Below are positions 33,617 through 43,372 of a stretch of DNA of 64,000 nt, one piece after another. The stretch is from NCBI GenBank assembly GCA_964492735.1, contig CAZBLE010000004.1, positions 11,825 through 75,824 of the forward strand, given 5' to 3'. The notes beneath the pieces were generated by a model that was not told the DNA's origin, searched no databases, and saw nothing but the letters and a program-made list of their open reading frames with translations. A program made the position numbers and the translations under genes. The DNA is from CALKUP01 sp964492735 (GTDB taxonomy: Bacteria; Patescibacteriota; Patescibacteriia; UBA9570; XYC2-FULL-38-9). Positions within the stretch are counted from its first letter, which is position 1, and each line of letters starts with the position of its first letter.

Positions 33617-35992
33617 TTACTGTTTCCAAATTTTATCTTTCACAACAGCGTCAGTAAATTTTTTCACATACTCCGCACCAATAAACCGCTCACAAGAAGC
33701 AATGACTGCGGTTGTTTCCTCTTCCCACTTCTGCTCATTCATTGTCATTTTTTCATCATTCAATCGCTTGAGTGCATGCGCAATTTTTTTCACTTCAGGA
33801 TTTTGTTCTTTCTGAATATGATTTAACCGACCAAACATTGCAGATAATACATCTAATGTCAGAATTGGTTCATACGCCACCGGGTCAAATGCAGAAATTT
33901 CACCGGCAGAAAACTTAGTCGCCTCAAAATCAGATCGTACGCGAGATGATTGGATGCGCATGCGTTTTGCGAGTAGCATCGGCAAATACAACGCAGTGTT
34001 TCCAAGAATGCGAGCAACAACAAAGCTCCGTCCTGGCTCTTTGGTTCGTAATCCATGCACCGCGAGCTCGATATATTTTCGGCCACCTTTCAAAATCGCG
34101 CGCTTCAATTCAAAATCTTTAATCACCGTGCGAACAAAATTACGATGAATATAATAGTATTTCCAATTATAATTATTTTGCTTGGTTGTTCCAGAATGCA
34201 AATGATATGAAACCGCTTCTGGGTTCAGATAATTATTGTATCCTTTTAAAATTGCACGATAACTCCAATCAACGTCTTCAAAATATCCGAAGTACGAATT
34301 ATCAAGTGGTTCAACAATTTTTTCATAGACCACACGACGAATCAGCACTGTTCCAAAACACGCCCCAAAAACCTCTTCTTCAACATCATATTGACCAATA
34401 TCAAGTTGTCCAATACCACGGTTAAATGGCGCACCTGATTCGGTCATGACTGTTCCCACTGAATCAAACATCTGCCGCTTATCTGCAAATAGCATTTTTG
34501 CAGCTACAGCTCCGACCGTATACACACCTTGTCGCTCAACAGTCTCAACCATTTTTTCAACCGCATCTGGCTCAAGTGTCATGTCGTTATTTACTAACAA
34601 CAAATATTCACCATTCGTTTGCCCAACTGCTAAATTATTCCCGCGACTAAAAAACAAATTTTTGTCTGACACAATTAAATTGACCCACGGAAAATTTTCG
34701 CGAATATATTCAACAGAGCCATCGTTTGAGGCGTTATCAACAATCGTCACTCGAATGTTTTGATATGTTTGCTCTTTTAGTGACGCGAACAAATCAGCTA
34801 AAAATTGCTTTCCTTTATAGTTCAACGTAATCACATCCACTAAACCGCGCTCATACGGATACTCTTTCAATGGATGCTCCGCAAGAACGCGCTCAATCAA
34901 ATCCTGATACTGCGCTCCGATCTGCTTCCATGTAAATCGCTCGCTATTTCGCAATGCCGCCGCACTCATTGCCTGTCTTTTTTCAGTATCATGAATCAAT
35001 GTTTCTATCGCTGTTGCAAATTCGTGTCGATTATTTAGGAGCAGGCCTGCATCTTCTTGAATCACTTCAGGATGCGCGCCTCGATTATACAACACCACAG
35101 GAACGCCATTCCGTTGCGCTTCAATAGCGGGTAAATTAAATCCTTCCCATTTTGACGCACTGACATACACGTCAGCTGCTGCGTAGAGTGTACTTAAATC
35201 TTCTGCTGAAACATTCATAAATGGCACGACGTCATTATCACGCAACCATTCTTCTTCAGAAGGGCCACCAAAACCTGCCATCAGCAACCGCACGCGTGGA
35301 TGACGTTTGTGTAGATCAACATACAAATCAACCAGCTCTTGTGTTCCTTTATACGGTTGCTCATGTGGGTTAATGCGACCAACATAGAGCAATACAAGTT
35401 CATCGTCAGCAATTCCGTGTTTTTTCTTCAGCGCAACAACTGCTGCCTCGGTTGCCAGTGGATAATGATCAGCGCCGTTATAAATAATTTCCTGATTCGG
35501 GCGTAGATAGCGCGGGGTGAGCGCCTGTGTAAATTCTGAAATATTCACCACTCGAGCAGCACGCCGAAAATACACATACTGCTGTGACCACTGCATATAT
35601 TTCACAACAATGCGCTTCATCCATGAAAATCCTTCTGGTGAACTCACGCCATGATCCACAACAATTACTGGACGATCCATCGCAAGTGGCGCTAAAAAGA
35701 ATGGATAGGTTTGCGCGATCCACAAATCAATATCTTCATGATTTAAGCGACGTAACGCTTGCCAAATTTTTTTCTCTGTTTTTAATGGATTTTTATAGAG
35801 CGGAACGGCGATTTGCACGACGCGATATGGGCGGTTTTCGTACGTTCCGTCAGTACGCAAACAAAAAACGGTGACATCGTACCCCAGGTTTGTTAATTCC
35901 ATTGCTTGCTGGTCAACAACCAAGTCAACACCAAAGCCCAACAACATGCGCTCTGCCAAAAAACCAACTTTTACTTTTCTCTGTTCAGTCAT
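33617..35992 (-). CDS. Bifunctional GT4-GT2 glycosyltransferase
   Basis: 791 residues from MTEQRK at 35992. Residues ~1-385 are a GT4 (GT-B) module with YVGRINPHEQPYKGTQEL and the donor-site SKWEGFNLPAIEAQRNGVP (E-x7-E). Residues ~395-690 are a GT2 (GT-A) module with VITLNYKGKQFL, IVDNASNDGS, LVNNDMT and FGYFEDVDWSYRAILKGY, the WbbL-like signature. A ~100-residue charged, helical tail follows. The two active sites probably add two successive sugars to the same chain. It lies between the methyltransferase and the permease in the ABC-export operon. Confidence 0.9.
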   Translation of the reverse strand: MTEQRKVKVGFLAERMLLGFGVDLVVDQQAMELTNLGYDVTVFCLRTDGTYENRPYRVVQIAVPLYKNPLKTEKKIWQALRRLNHEDIDLWIAQTYPFFLAPLAMDRPVIVVDHGVSSPEGFSWMKRIVVKYMQWSQQYVYFRRAARVVNISEFTQALTPRYLRPNQEIIYNGADHYPLATEAAVVALKKKHGIADDELVLLYVGRINPHEQPYKGTQELVDLYVDLHKRHPRVRLLMAGFGGPSEEEWLRDNDVVPFMNVSAEDLSTLYAAADVYVSASKWEGFNLPAIEAQRNGVPVVLYNRGAHPEVIQEDAGLLLNNRHEFATAIETLIHDTEKRQAMSAAALRNSERFTWKQIGAQYQDLIERVLAEHPLKEYPYERGLVDVITLNYKGKQFLADLFASLKEQTYQNIRVTIVDNASNDGSVEYIRENFPWVNLIVSDKNLFFSRGNNLAVGQTNGEYLLLVNNDMTLEPDAVEKMVETVERQGVYTVGAVAAKMLFADKRQMFDSVGTVMTESGAPFNRGIGQLDIGQYDVEEEVFGACFGTVLIRRVVYEKIVEPLDNSYFGYFEDVDWSYRAILKGYNNYLNPEAVSYHLHSGTTKQNNYNWKYYYIHRNFVRTVIKDFELKRAILKGGRKYIELAVHGLRTKEPGRSFVVARILGNTALYLPMLLAKRMRIQSSRVRSDFEATKFSAGEISAFDPVAYEPILTLDVLSAMFGRLNHIQKEQNPEVKKIAHALKRLNDEKMTMNEQKWEEETTAVIASCERFIGAEYVKKFTDAVVKDKIWKQ

Positions 35993-36004
35993 ACACGAAA
36001 TCAA

Positions 36005-37207
36005 TTAACCACGAATTTTTTTCTTGAGCGCAAAATATCGATTGCGCAATTTCCACGCAAGCGTTTGCTCCATCGCTTCAATATGCGCATTTTTCGCATG
36101 AAGCTCTTCAACTAACAATAATAGCTCATGATTATTATCTGCTGTCGTTGCTTTATATTCTGTTATAGACTGCTCTAATGTCGCAACAAGAGCTGACTTC
36201 GCTGCAGACTCAGACTTAAAGTGCTCGACTGCTGTATTTAAATTTTGCACTTCTGTATTATAGTGATCTCGCGCTTCATTTAGTGCTGCGATTTCTTTTT
36301 TATAATGTTCAACCGCTTCTTGTTTTACATTAGATTCACGTGTTAACCCTGATAATTGAAATCTATTTTTTACATCAATAGTATCAATAATTGTAAATAT
36401 CTTACTAATTGCAGCTGTAATTTTTGTTGCGTCTAAAATTACATTTTTTTCGTAAGGAGAAATCAATATTTTATTCTTAAAAATAGTATATAAACGACGA
36501 TATGAAGACTCTCCTCTGTCTAAAGGGAAGATTTCATTATTATAATATTCATTATATTCCTCAAATAAATCTTTTACATTACCTTCATAATTATGCTCAA
36601 TAAAAAAATATGCATTCATAAGCGATTCCCACAGTAATACATTATTATTATACATAACAAAAGAAGAGAGATTATTTTCGGATATGAATTTTTCAATTTG
36701 TTCGGGTTTTGGCAATCCATTTTCTATGTGTTCCTCTAACCAATGATGTTGTTTACCGTTTGATAAAATTTTATAGTTTTTCTGTAATCTAACTTCGGCA
36801 TCTTTTGCTGCTTGAGAATAAAATGGTGCGGCAATAATCGCGCCGATCTTAGAAACTCTTACTTGCTCACGAATAAAATCAACTCTTTTTGATTCTGGAA
36901 TGTGCTCTAATACATCTCCTGAGACCACAAAATCAAACGAATTATCATCTAGTGGCATATCACAGCCATCTCCTTGAATGTAATTTTCATCATTTGTCTC
37001 AACCAGCGGATCCAAATAATACACATTATCAACCGGAAGAAATTCACGTAAAATATTTCCACGACCACCAACATCAAGTACTTTAAACACATCTCCTTTT
37101 GTTCTGTTTTTTTCAATTACATCTCTGATCAAACAGTATCTACCATACATATCAAAAGCAAATTTGCGTTGCAAGTTGACTTTCTTTGAAGCTAATTCTT
37201 TTTCCAT
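36005..37207 (-). CDS. Class I methyltransferase with C-terminal coiled coil (WbdD-like)
   Basis: 400 residues. The N-terminal domain has SAM-binding VLDVGGRGNILREFL (~45-60), then GDGCDMPLDDNSFDFVVSGDVLEHIP, a methyltransferase-11-type core. Residues ~285-385 are a charged heptad-like coiled coil (EHYKKEIAALNEARDHYN ...), followed by a basic tail (WKLRNRYFALKKKIRG). It overlaps the Wzt-like gene by 16 nt. In ABC-dependent O-antigen systems, WbdD caps the chain with a methyl or phosphomethyl group and uses a coiled coil as a length ruler. Here the layout is similar but no kinase domain is seen. Chain termination is an inference from this analogy. Confidence 0.75.
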   Translation of the reverse strand: MEKELASKKVNLQRKFAFDMYGRYCLIRDVIEKNRTKGDVFKVLDVGGRGNILREFLPVDNVYYLDPLVETNDENYIQGDGCDMPLDDNSFDFVVSGDVLEHIPESKRVDFIREQVRVSKIGAIIAAPFYSQAAKDAEVRLQKNYKILSNGKQHHWLEEHIENGLPKPEQIEKFISENNLSSFVMYNNNVLLWESLMNAYFFIEHNYEGNVKDLFEEYNEYYNNEIFPLDRGESSYRRLYTIFKNKILISPYEKNVILDATKITAAISKIFTIIDTIDVKNRFQLSGLTRESNVKQEAVEHYKKEIAALNEARDHYNTEVQNLNTAVEHFKSESAAKSALVATLEQSITEYKATTADNNHELLLLVEELHAKNAHIEAMEQTLAWKLRNRYFALKKKIRG

Positions 37208-38481
37208 ATAATATCTAATTTAAATAAACCATGTTGATTTTCTTCACTCGACATGACGCGGAAACTGTATTTTTTTTCTTGGAAATCATACGGAATCCGA
37301 CATTCCCACTCAAATAATGCGACCGTTAATCGATATGATCCTGTAAAAAATGGATTACTCTTAATGACCATATCAATAAAACCAACGCCTTCAATAAACG
37401 GCAAGTCGAATTCTGATGTCTTTGTATTTGGTCCAGAAATATGAATATTGTCATCCGTATGCAACGCAATCCCAAATACTGGTCGTTCAATTTTTTCAGT
37501 TGTTTTGTAGTGGATACGAACTGTAATGTCAGCGCCTGTGCTAAAAATAGCCTTTTCATTTCCAAGAGAATCTAAAAATTCAACACCAGTAATTTCACCA
37601 ACCTTTGCATTATCTGGTCGCGGCTCACCACTCACTACCGCAGTTGCTTTCGCAACTTCCTCTTGCTCTTCATGCAAACGCAACTCTTCGTCAGACATGT
37701 TTTGTTTTAAGTAGAGATTACCAACTTCTTCCGGATCACCAACCATTTGCACTTGCCCGTTTCGCAACAACAGGGCTCGATCACAATATCGCTGGATTGT
37801 TCCAATGTCATGACTTACCAAAATAACCGTTTTATTTTGATCACGATATTTATTAAATTCCATCAAGCATTTTTGCTGGAAATTTGAATCACCAACTGCC
37901 AAGACTTCATCCATTAATAAAATATCTCGGTTTGCATGAATCGCAACAGAAAATGCCAAACGCACCTGCATTCCAGATGAATAATTTTTAATTTTCTGAT
38001 CAATAAATCGCTCAAGCTCTGCAAACGACACAATGCTATCGAATTTTTTTTCAATTTGTGAGCGACTCATTCCAAGGACCGCTGCATTCAAATACACGTT
38101 ATCACGTCCTGATAACTCAGGATTAAATCCAATACCAAGCTCCAAGAAAGGAGAAATCATTCCATTCACTGAAATGTCACCACTATCTTGCGTATAAATT
38201 CCAGCTAAGATTTTTAATAAGGTCGACTTCCCTGAGCCATTACGACCAATAATCCCAAAAAACTCACCTTTGTTCACATGAAACGACACGTCATTCAAAG
38301 CTTCAAATTCTTCAAATGTTCGTTTTTGAAATGCGTTCACAAACGCGCTGCGCATTGTGTCGATTTTCTGGTGTGGAATACGAAAGGTTTTTGAAATGTG
38401 CTCAACAACAATCGCTTTTGTTTTTGGCGGCACCTGCTCTTGTGCTGTTGCCTTTGTTTTGTCAGTAGTAAAAATATCCAT
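37192..38481 (-). CDS. wzt: Wzt-like polysaccharide ABC transporter ATPase
   Basis: 429 residues. The ATPase domain (~25-255) has Walker A IIGRNGSGKST, the signature NYSSGMQVRLAF, Walker B ILLMDEVLAVGD and the H-loop LVSHD. Residues ~290-429 form a Wzt-type C-terminal beta-sandwich (VRIHYKTTEKIERPVFGIAL ... FTGSYRLTVALF). In known Wzt proteins this domain recognises the terminal modification of the finished polysaccharide. With the permease downstream it powers export of a lipid-linked polymer. The adjoining methyltransferase is the natural candidate for the capping enzyme. Confidence 0.95.
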   Translation of the reverse strand: MDIFTTDKTKATAQEQVPPKTKAIVVEHISKTFRIPHQKIDTMRSAFVNAFQKRTFEEFEALNDVSFHVNKGEFFGIIGRNGSGKSTLLKILAGIYTQDSGDISVNGMISPFLELGIGFNPELSGRDNVYLNAAVLGMSRSQIEKKFDSIVSFAELERFIDQKIKNYSSGMQVRLAFSVAIHANRDILLMDEVLAVGDSNFQQKCLMEFNKYRDQNKTVILVSHDIGTIQRYCDRALLLRNGQVQMVGDPEEVGNLYLKQNMSDEELRLHEEQEEVAKATAVVSGEPRPDNAKVGEITGVEFLDSLGNEKAIFSTGADITVRIHYKTTEKIERPVFGIALHTDDNIHISGPNTKTSEFDLPFIEGVGFIDMVIKSNPFFTGSYRLTVALFEWECRIPYDFQEKKYSFRVMSSEENQHGLFKLDIIWKKN

Positions 38482-38490
38482 AAAAAGCCA

Positions 38491-39273
38491 TTACATTTTT
38501 TCAGCGATCTGTTTTGCGAGACGCGAATACACAAATGTGCCAAATGCAATCGCAATCACAACAACGCTCACAATCGTCAGGTGCTGTAACAGCGTTGGAT
38601 AGTGACGAACAAAAATTCCTTCTTTGATATGATAAATCAAAAATGCAATTGGACTGAGCAGTAAAATTTTCTGCACACGCTCCGGCATCATTGTCAGTGG
38701 ATAAATAATTGGAGTCGCGTAAAACAACGCTTGACCAACAACCTCCCAAATCATCATTAAATCACGAAACAAAACAAACAACGGTGCGGTGAGTAGAGAA
38801 AACGCAACAATCAAGCCGTAAAGCAACATGCAGTAAAAAACAAACAACAACACAGCCCCAATCGATGGAACATAGTGTTGCCATGCGAAAAATGCCAAGA
38901 TCACAACACCATTCATTAGAAAAATAAACGCCGCATTCAATGTTGATGCGATAATAATCGTCCATCGTGGAACATAAATTTTTGTCACTAACTGACCCTT
39001 ACCAACCAGTGAATTCATTCCAGCAATCGTACCTTCAAAAAAGAAGTTAAACAAAATGATACCGATCAATAACTTTAATGAATAGTATTCATTTCCAACC
39101 GAACGTGGATTAAAAATCGATGAAAAGACGTAATTTAAAATCGCAAAAATAAACAGCGGCTTTAAGATTGCCCAGACATAGCCCAAGACAGAACCTTGGT
39201 AGCGCATTTTGAAATCAGTGGTCGCGAGGGTCCACATTAAGTGGAGGTAATTCTCGTGTTTTGTTGATTGCAT
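38491..39273 (-). CDS. wzm: Wzm-like polysaccharide ABC transporter permease
   Basis: 260 residues from MQSTKHENY at 39273; the longer frame starts upstream of the predicted promoter. ABC-2 type membrane protein with six hydrophobic segments. The N-terminal ATTDFKMRYQGSVLGYVWAILKPL is characteristic of Wzm/RfbA/TagG permeases. It forms the channel with the Wzt ATPase encoded 9 nt downstream and exports undecaprenyl-linked polysaccharide or teichoic-acid-like polymer. Confidence 0.95.
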   Translation of the reverse strand: MQSTKHENYLHLMWTLATTDFKMRYQGSVLGYVWAILKPLFIFAILNYVFSSIFNPRSVGNEYYSLKLLIGIILFNFFFEGTIAGMNSLVGKGQLVTKIYVPRWTIIIASTLNAAFIFLMNGVVILAFFAWQHYVPSIGAVLLFVFYCMLLYGLIVAFSLLTAPLFVLFRDLMMIWEVVGQALFYATPIIYPLTMMPERVQKILLLSPIAFLIYHIKEGIFVRHYPTLLQHLTIVSVVVIAIAFGTFVYSRLAKQIAEKM

Positions 39274-39314
39274 GGTGAAAAAATAGCGAAAAAAATAGTC
39301 TTTAGATCGAAAAT

Positions 39315-39343
39315 ACCATACCATATGAAGCTCAGAAAATCAA
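39315..39343 (-). promoter_or_regulatory. Promoter of the ABC-export operon
   Basis: Minus strand: TTGATT (39338-39343), 17-nt spacer, TATGGT (39315-39320). The start near 39308 gives a ~35-nt leader before the wzm ATG at 39273 and excludes the upstream in-frame ATG. Confidence 0.5.
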
Positions 39344-39365
39344 CCGCTTGCACGTACAGAGGCTC

Positions 39366-42173
39366 TTATTTTTCTGCGTTTATTAATACGTCTGAATAGA
39401 CACCATAGGCACCTTGACCTTGGAGTGACTCAACCTTCTTGGGGTCATTGATTGTATGCACATATACTCGCACGCCCTTTTCAGCGAGCTGCGTTGCAAA
39501 GGCTTGCGAAAATCGCTCTTGGGAAATTGTGACAACAGAAATATGCTCTTTTGTAACAAATGCAAGAACATCAGCATCTGTCATATCCGTGCGATACAAT
39601 GTAAGGAGTAGGTGGGAATGATCGGAAAAACGCTTTGCCGCAACAACATCTTCTGGTTGATATGTTTGTAAAATAATTCGATTAAACAACTGTGGGTCAA
39701 TCGCCTGGATCTGCTGCTTGAAAGTGCCTAGCACTTCTGCATATTGAGAACCCTTCACATCAATGACGAGTTGTACGCTTGGGTGGTCTTGCAGAAGTTG
39801 CAAAAGCTGCTGTGTATCAATCGGCGTATATTTTCCAGCAATTTTAGTTTTCAAAAAATCTTGATAAGACAATGGCTTTGAAGCCACTTTATCACCTGCA
39901 ATAGGCACATCCCAATCGTGACGCACAACGAGGTAATCATCTTTTGTAAATGTTAAATCAACTTCCAGAACAGTGTTCCCTTCTTTCACTGATGTGAGAA
40001 ATCCCTCTTTGCTGTCTGTTCGCACATCGTCCCCTACATTTCCTAAGCCATGCGCAATAACACGAACACCATCGCTCCAAGAAGCGTCCGTAAACAGCGT
40101 TGCGTCAGGACATGGAATCTCACCTGCCCCAAGATAATACACATGCATATTCGATTCACGTAGCTCTTTTGTGCAGACAGACATGTTTTGCGCATACTGC
40201 GTAATGAACCTGCGTGTTTCTTTTGGAATTTCCGGATCTTTTTCTGCATCCCACACAAACCACACATCTTTACCTGAAAAACGCGCAAGGTCAGCAGTCA
40301 AGCGATCTTTTGTATATTCACGATTTCGTGGAATTGTCACCAGTGGTAACTCTGGATCATTTTTCCAATACGTATCACGAAACACCATTGCAAATAGTGG
40401 ATCGCTTGATCTCTTGTGTTCACGAATAAAATTATAGGCAGCAGATGTATGAAACCCATTTTCATATCCATATGTCCGCGCATGGTCTACTGGGTTCGTC
40501 AGCCATGGGAACTGCGCGCTCACACCAGGAATACTCAATGGAATAAAAAGAATAAAAAATGACACCGCACTAACAATTGAAACGAATCGTTGCATGGTAG
40601 TAAGTCGCAATCCCTGAAACAGGCCAGCAATATACCGATGCCACACAACCCACACCAAAGCGATGCAAAGCGGAACAATCAATTGCACATAACGATATGC
40701 ACTATAACGCCGCGCAACAATAATAAATAACAAAATCACACCGACAGACACAACGGCCAGATACCGCTCTGCTGGCTTCGCTTTGCGATAAATCAATGCA
40801 TACACAACAGCAAGACAATACACTCCCATTGCAATAAGGGGTAGAGCCAAGTCCATGAACGGTAAAAATTGATACTGATACCCAACTGTGTCTCGCAACC
40901 CTAAATGGCCTAGTGTAAAAATACGACTATTGAATGACTCGTTCAGTATCCATAGTCCAGCGCCTGCGAATACAGACAAAGCAAGAAAAACTGTGCGGTA
41001 TCGTTGCGCTGCTTTGTCACTCACATCAACAACAGACAGCTCGCCTTGTCGTGAGCGTACACGAGCCCACAGTCGCACACACACTTCGCGCGCCCACTCA
41101 TACGCAATAAAGCACGCCATTGCTGGTGCAATAATCAGCACTAACTCATGATGCAGCCACGCGATAAAAAATAACCCCGCTGTCAAAGCAGTTCCGCCAA
41201 TCCATCGAAGCCACTGTCCACGAATAAACCATCCGTAGGTGTACCAAAATGCAATAACCGCCCACACACTGAGCGTAAGCAGTGGACTATACATGCGAAC
41301 AAAACGCGCATGCATAAGAAACCCATCAAAAAACAGCAAACTTACTGTGGTAATGAACGCAAATGTGACAGACCGAGAAAATAAAAACGCAATGGTATAC
41401 ACCGTAAACAGCAACAACACAAACCAGACTTGCGCTGGAAATCGTGCTGCCCATTCAGTTTCACCAAAAAGCTTTGTTGATTGCGCAATTTGCCACGTTG
41501 AAATTTCTGCACGCTCATACGGAATAATTTCATCAGCCGCATCACGCTTCACTGCATCTGTTCGGAAGTCCCATCGCACAAACTCTCCTGTTCGATTATA
41601 TCCAGCAGCGCCAGCGTATTGTAAAAATTCATCATTCTGTAAGTCATCGTTCTGACCATTTGAATAATTCATGTACACTCCAGCCAACATCAAAACACCA
41701 AAAAGACCGAATAACAACGGTGGGAAAAACCGTTTTTTCATTGGCTCTGCCGCAACACTCTCGTGACTTCCTTGAAAAAATACCACTCGTGCAATGACAG
41801 TCGCAACAAAGGCAGCGACGAATAATTGCATGAGCTCCGGATAATCAGCAAAACCCTTCCCTGTTAAACTTTCAGAAGTCCATTGCAGTCGCGCATATAT
41901 CAATACGACAGCAAGAGCGATACTCTCAACTCCCAATATCCACCCCCGAGCTGTTTTTGTTGACCATTTCAGTGGCACAAATAACAAAAGGACATATTCT
42001 ACAATTAGTGCTGCTGGAAACAAAAAACAAAAAAATACTGCTGTTGTGAGCCAAAGATTTCCAAACAGATATTGACCAGACTGAATAATCTGACCAGTTT
42101 CGTACAGAGCCGCGACACAAAGAGCACTCAGACTCAAAGCGGTCGTCCAAAATAAACGGGTGAATGGCTTCAT
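39366..42173 (-). CDS. PMT/GT39-like membrane glycosyltransferase fused to a GDPD domain
   Basis: 935 residues. The first ~570 residues have about fourteen membrane segments. The major outer loop contains NDEFLQYAGAAGYNRTGEFVRW (Asp-Glu pair) and later ARFPAQVWFVLL and ARFVRMYSPLL, the layout of PMT/ArnT-like GT-C enzymes that use polyprenyl-phosphate sugars. Residues ~690-935 are a glycerophosphodiester phosphodiesterase domain: IAHGLGN (HR replaced by HG), LEVDLTFTKDDYLVVRHD, LVIDVKG, TYQPEDV and a final VYVHTINDPKKV. The GDPD part should lie outside the cell. Fusion of the two activities suggests handling of a glycerol-phosphate-decorated polymer. Confidence 0.82.
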   Translation of the reverse strand: MKPFTRLFWTTALSLSALCVAALYETGQIIQSGQYLFGNLWLTTAVFFCFLFPAALIVEYVLLLFVPLKWSTKTARGWILGVESIALAVVLIYARLQWTSESLTGKGFADYPELMQLFVAAFVATVIARVVFFQGSHESVAAEPMKKRFFPPLLFGLFGVLMLAGVYMNYSNGQNDDLQNDEFLQYAGAAGYNRTGEFVRWDFRTDAVKRDAADEIIPYERAEISTWQIAQSTKLFGETEWAARFPAQVWFVLLLFTVYTIAFLFSRSVTFAFITTVSLLFFDGFLMHARFVRMYSPLLTLSVWAVIAFWYTYGWFIRGQWLRWIGGTALTAGLFFIAWLHHELVLIIAPAMACFIAYEWAREVCVRLWARVRSRQGELSVVDVSDKAAQRYRTVFLALSVFAGAGLWILNESFNSRIFTLGHLGLRDTVGYQYQFLPFMDLALPLIAMGVYCLAVVYALIYRKAKPAERYLAVVSVGVILLFIIVARRYSAYRYVQLIVPLCIALVWVVWHRYIAGLFQGLRLTTMQRFVSIVSAVSFFILFIPLSIPGVSAQFPWLTNPVDHARTYGYENGFHTSAAYNFIREHKRSSDPLFAMVFRDTYWKNDPELPLVTIPRNREYTKDRLTADLARFSGKDVWFVWDAEKDPEIPKETRRFITQYAQNMSVCTKELRESNMHVYYLGAGEIPCPDATLFTDASWSDGVRVIAHGLGNVGDDVRTDSKEGFLTSVKEGNTVLEVDLTFTKDDYLVVRHDWDVPIAGDKVASKPLSYQDFLKTKIAGKYTPIDTQQLLQLLQDHPSVQLVIDVKGSQYAEVLGTFKQQIQAIDPQLFNRIILQTYQPEDVVAAKRFSDHSHLLLTLYRTDMTDADVLAFVTKEHISVVTISQERFSQAFATQLAEKGVRVYVHTINDPKKVESLQGQGAYGVYSDVLINAEK

Positions 42174-42232
42174 AAGAGAATAGTAGCCCGAAGTCTACCA
42201 GAAAGTGAATAAAAATGGTAGCATGCACGCAT

Positions 42233-43366
42233 ATGATTATTCTGCTGACTCGAAAATTTGCCCCTCAAAAAGGTGGGATGGAAACGTTCAGTAATCAGCT
42301 TGACGCTCTCTTACCACTCCCTCATCAAACAATTCACTTCGGTCGTCGACCGCGCGATATTGTGTGGGCAGCACCACGGCTCTTATGGTCAGCGTTTCGT
42401 GTTCGAAACAGTGCCACGGCCTACCATCTCGGTGATGGCGTGCTTATTGCAATCGCGCCATTCATTCGTTGGTTTTCTGATGCTCCAATTATTGGAACAA
42501 TCCATGCTCTTGAAGTTCTGTATCCAAGCCCACTCTTGCGCTGGCTGATTCAGCGAGGACTCCCCGCATGTGACTCAGTTGTCGCTGTCTCAGAATTTAC
42601 ACAACAATTATTACGCACCGCTCCTTGGAATGTGCCCTCAGAAAAACTACAAGTCATTCCACACGGAACAGACCCGCAAGATATTCCAATGGAAGCCGCT
42701 GCCTACGCTCAATGGAAAACAGACGCTCGCCCATTGTTGTTTTTACACAATCGCATTATTCACAAAACACTCAAGTACACAACAAAACCGGAACCACATA
42801 TTTTTTTATTAACGGTCGGTCGCTTAGTTGAGCGCAAAGGTGTTGCGTGGTTTATTCGCCACGTCTTACCAACAGTTGTGCAGCAACATCCGAACGTGTT
42901 TTATATTGTCGTTGGTGTTGGTCTAGACAAGACAGTAATACAGACAGCGATCAACGACACAGGCCTCAACGATTCTGTGATTATGGTCGGTGCCGTTGAC
43001 GACTCAACACTGCGCTATATATATAGTAGCTCTGATGTCTTTATTATGCCCAATATTCCTGTTGCGAATGATGCAGAAGGTTTTGGATTTGTTGGAATTG
43101 AAGCAGCGAGTTACGGCCTCCCAGTTCTTGCGAGCAATGTTGATGGCATTCCATCAGCTATTCACGACGGAAAAAATGGACGACTCGTACAGCCAAAAGA
43201 TGCGGCAGCTATGACCACTCAACTCAATCACTGGATTTCTGATAGTGCGGCGCGGATTAACGACGGGATTGCTGGAGCGAAATATACAGCAGAGGAATTT
43301 GATTGGAGCCAGCTCATGCAACGATACGCAACACTCTTTGAGAGCCTACAGAATACCAAGCACTAA
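42233..43366 (+). CDS. Glycosyltransferase family 4
   Basis: 377 residues from MIILLTRKF at 42233; the six-codon longer frame has no support. N-terminal domain: LLTRKFAPQKGGMETF, a glycine-rich acceptor/donor loop. C-terminal GT-B domain: LTVGRLVERKGVAWFIRHVLP and NDAEGFGFVGIEAASYGLPV, with the conserved E-x7-E. It is a retaining transferase acting on a lipid-linked glycan in the cytoplasm. First gene of a plus-strand operon with the flippase, nucleotidyltransferase and G1P dehydrogenase. Confidence 0.92.
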   Translation: MIILLTRKFAPQKGGMETFSNQLDALLPLPHQTIHFGRRPRDIVWAAPRLLWSAFRVRNSATAYHLGDGVLIAIAPFIRWFSDAPIIGTIHALEVLYPSPLLRWLIQRGLPACDSVVAVSEFTQQLLRTAPWNVPSEKLQVIPHGTDPQDIPMEAAAYAQWKTDARPLLFLHNRIIHKTLKYTTKPEPHIFLLTVGRLVERKGVAWFIRHVLPTVVQQHPNVFYIVVGVGLDKTVIQTAINDTGLNDSVIMVGAVDDSTLRYIYSSSDVFIMPNIPVANDAEGFGFVGIEAASYGLPVLASNVDGIPSAIHDGKNGRLVQPKDAAAMTTQLNHWISDSAARINDGIAGAKYTAEEFDWSQLMQRYATLFESLQNTKH

Positions 43367-43372
43367 ACACAC

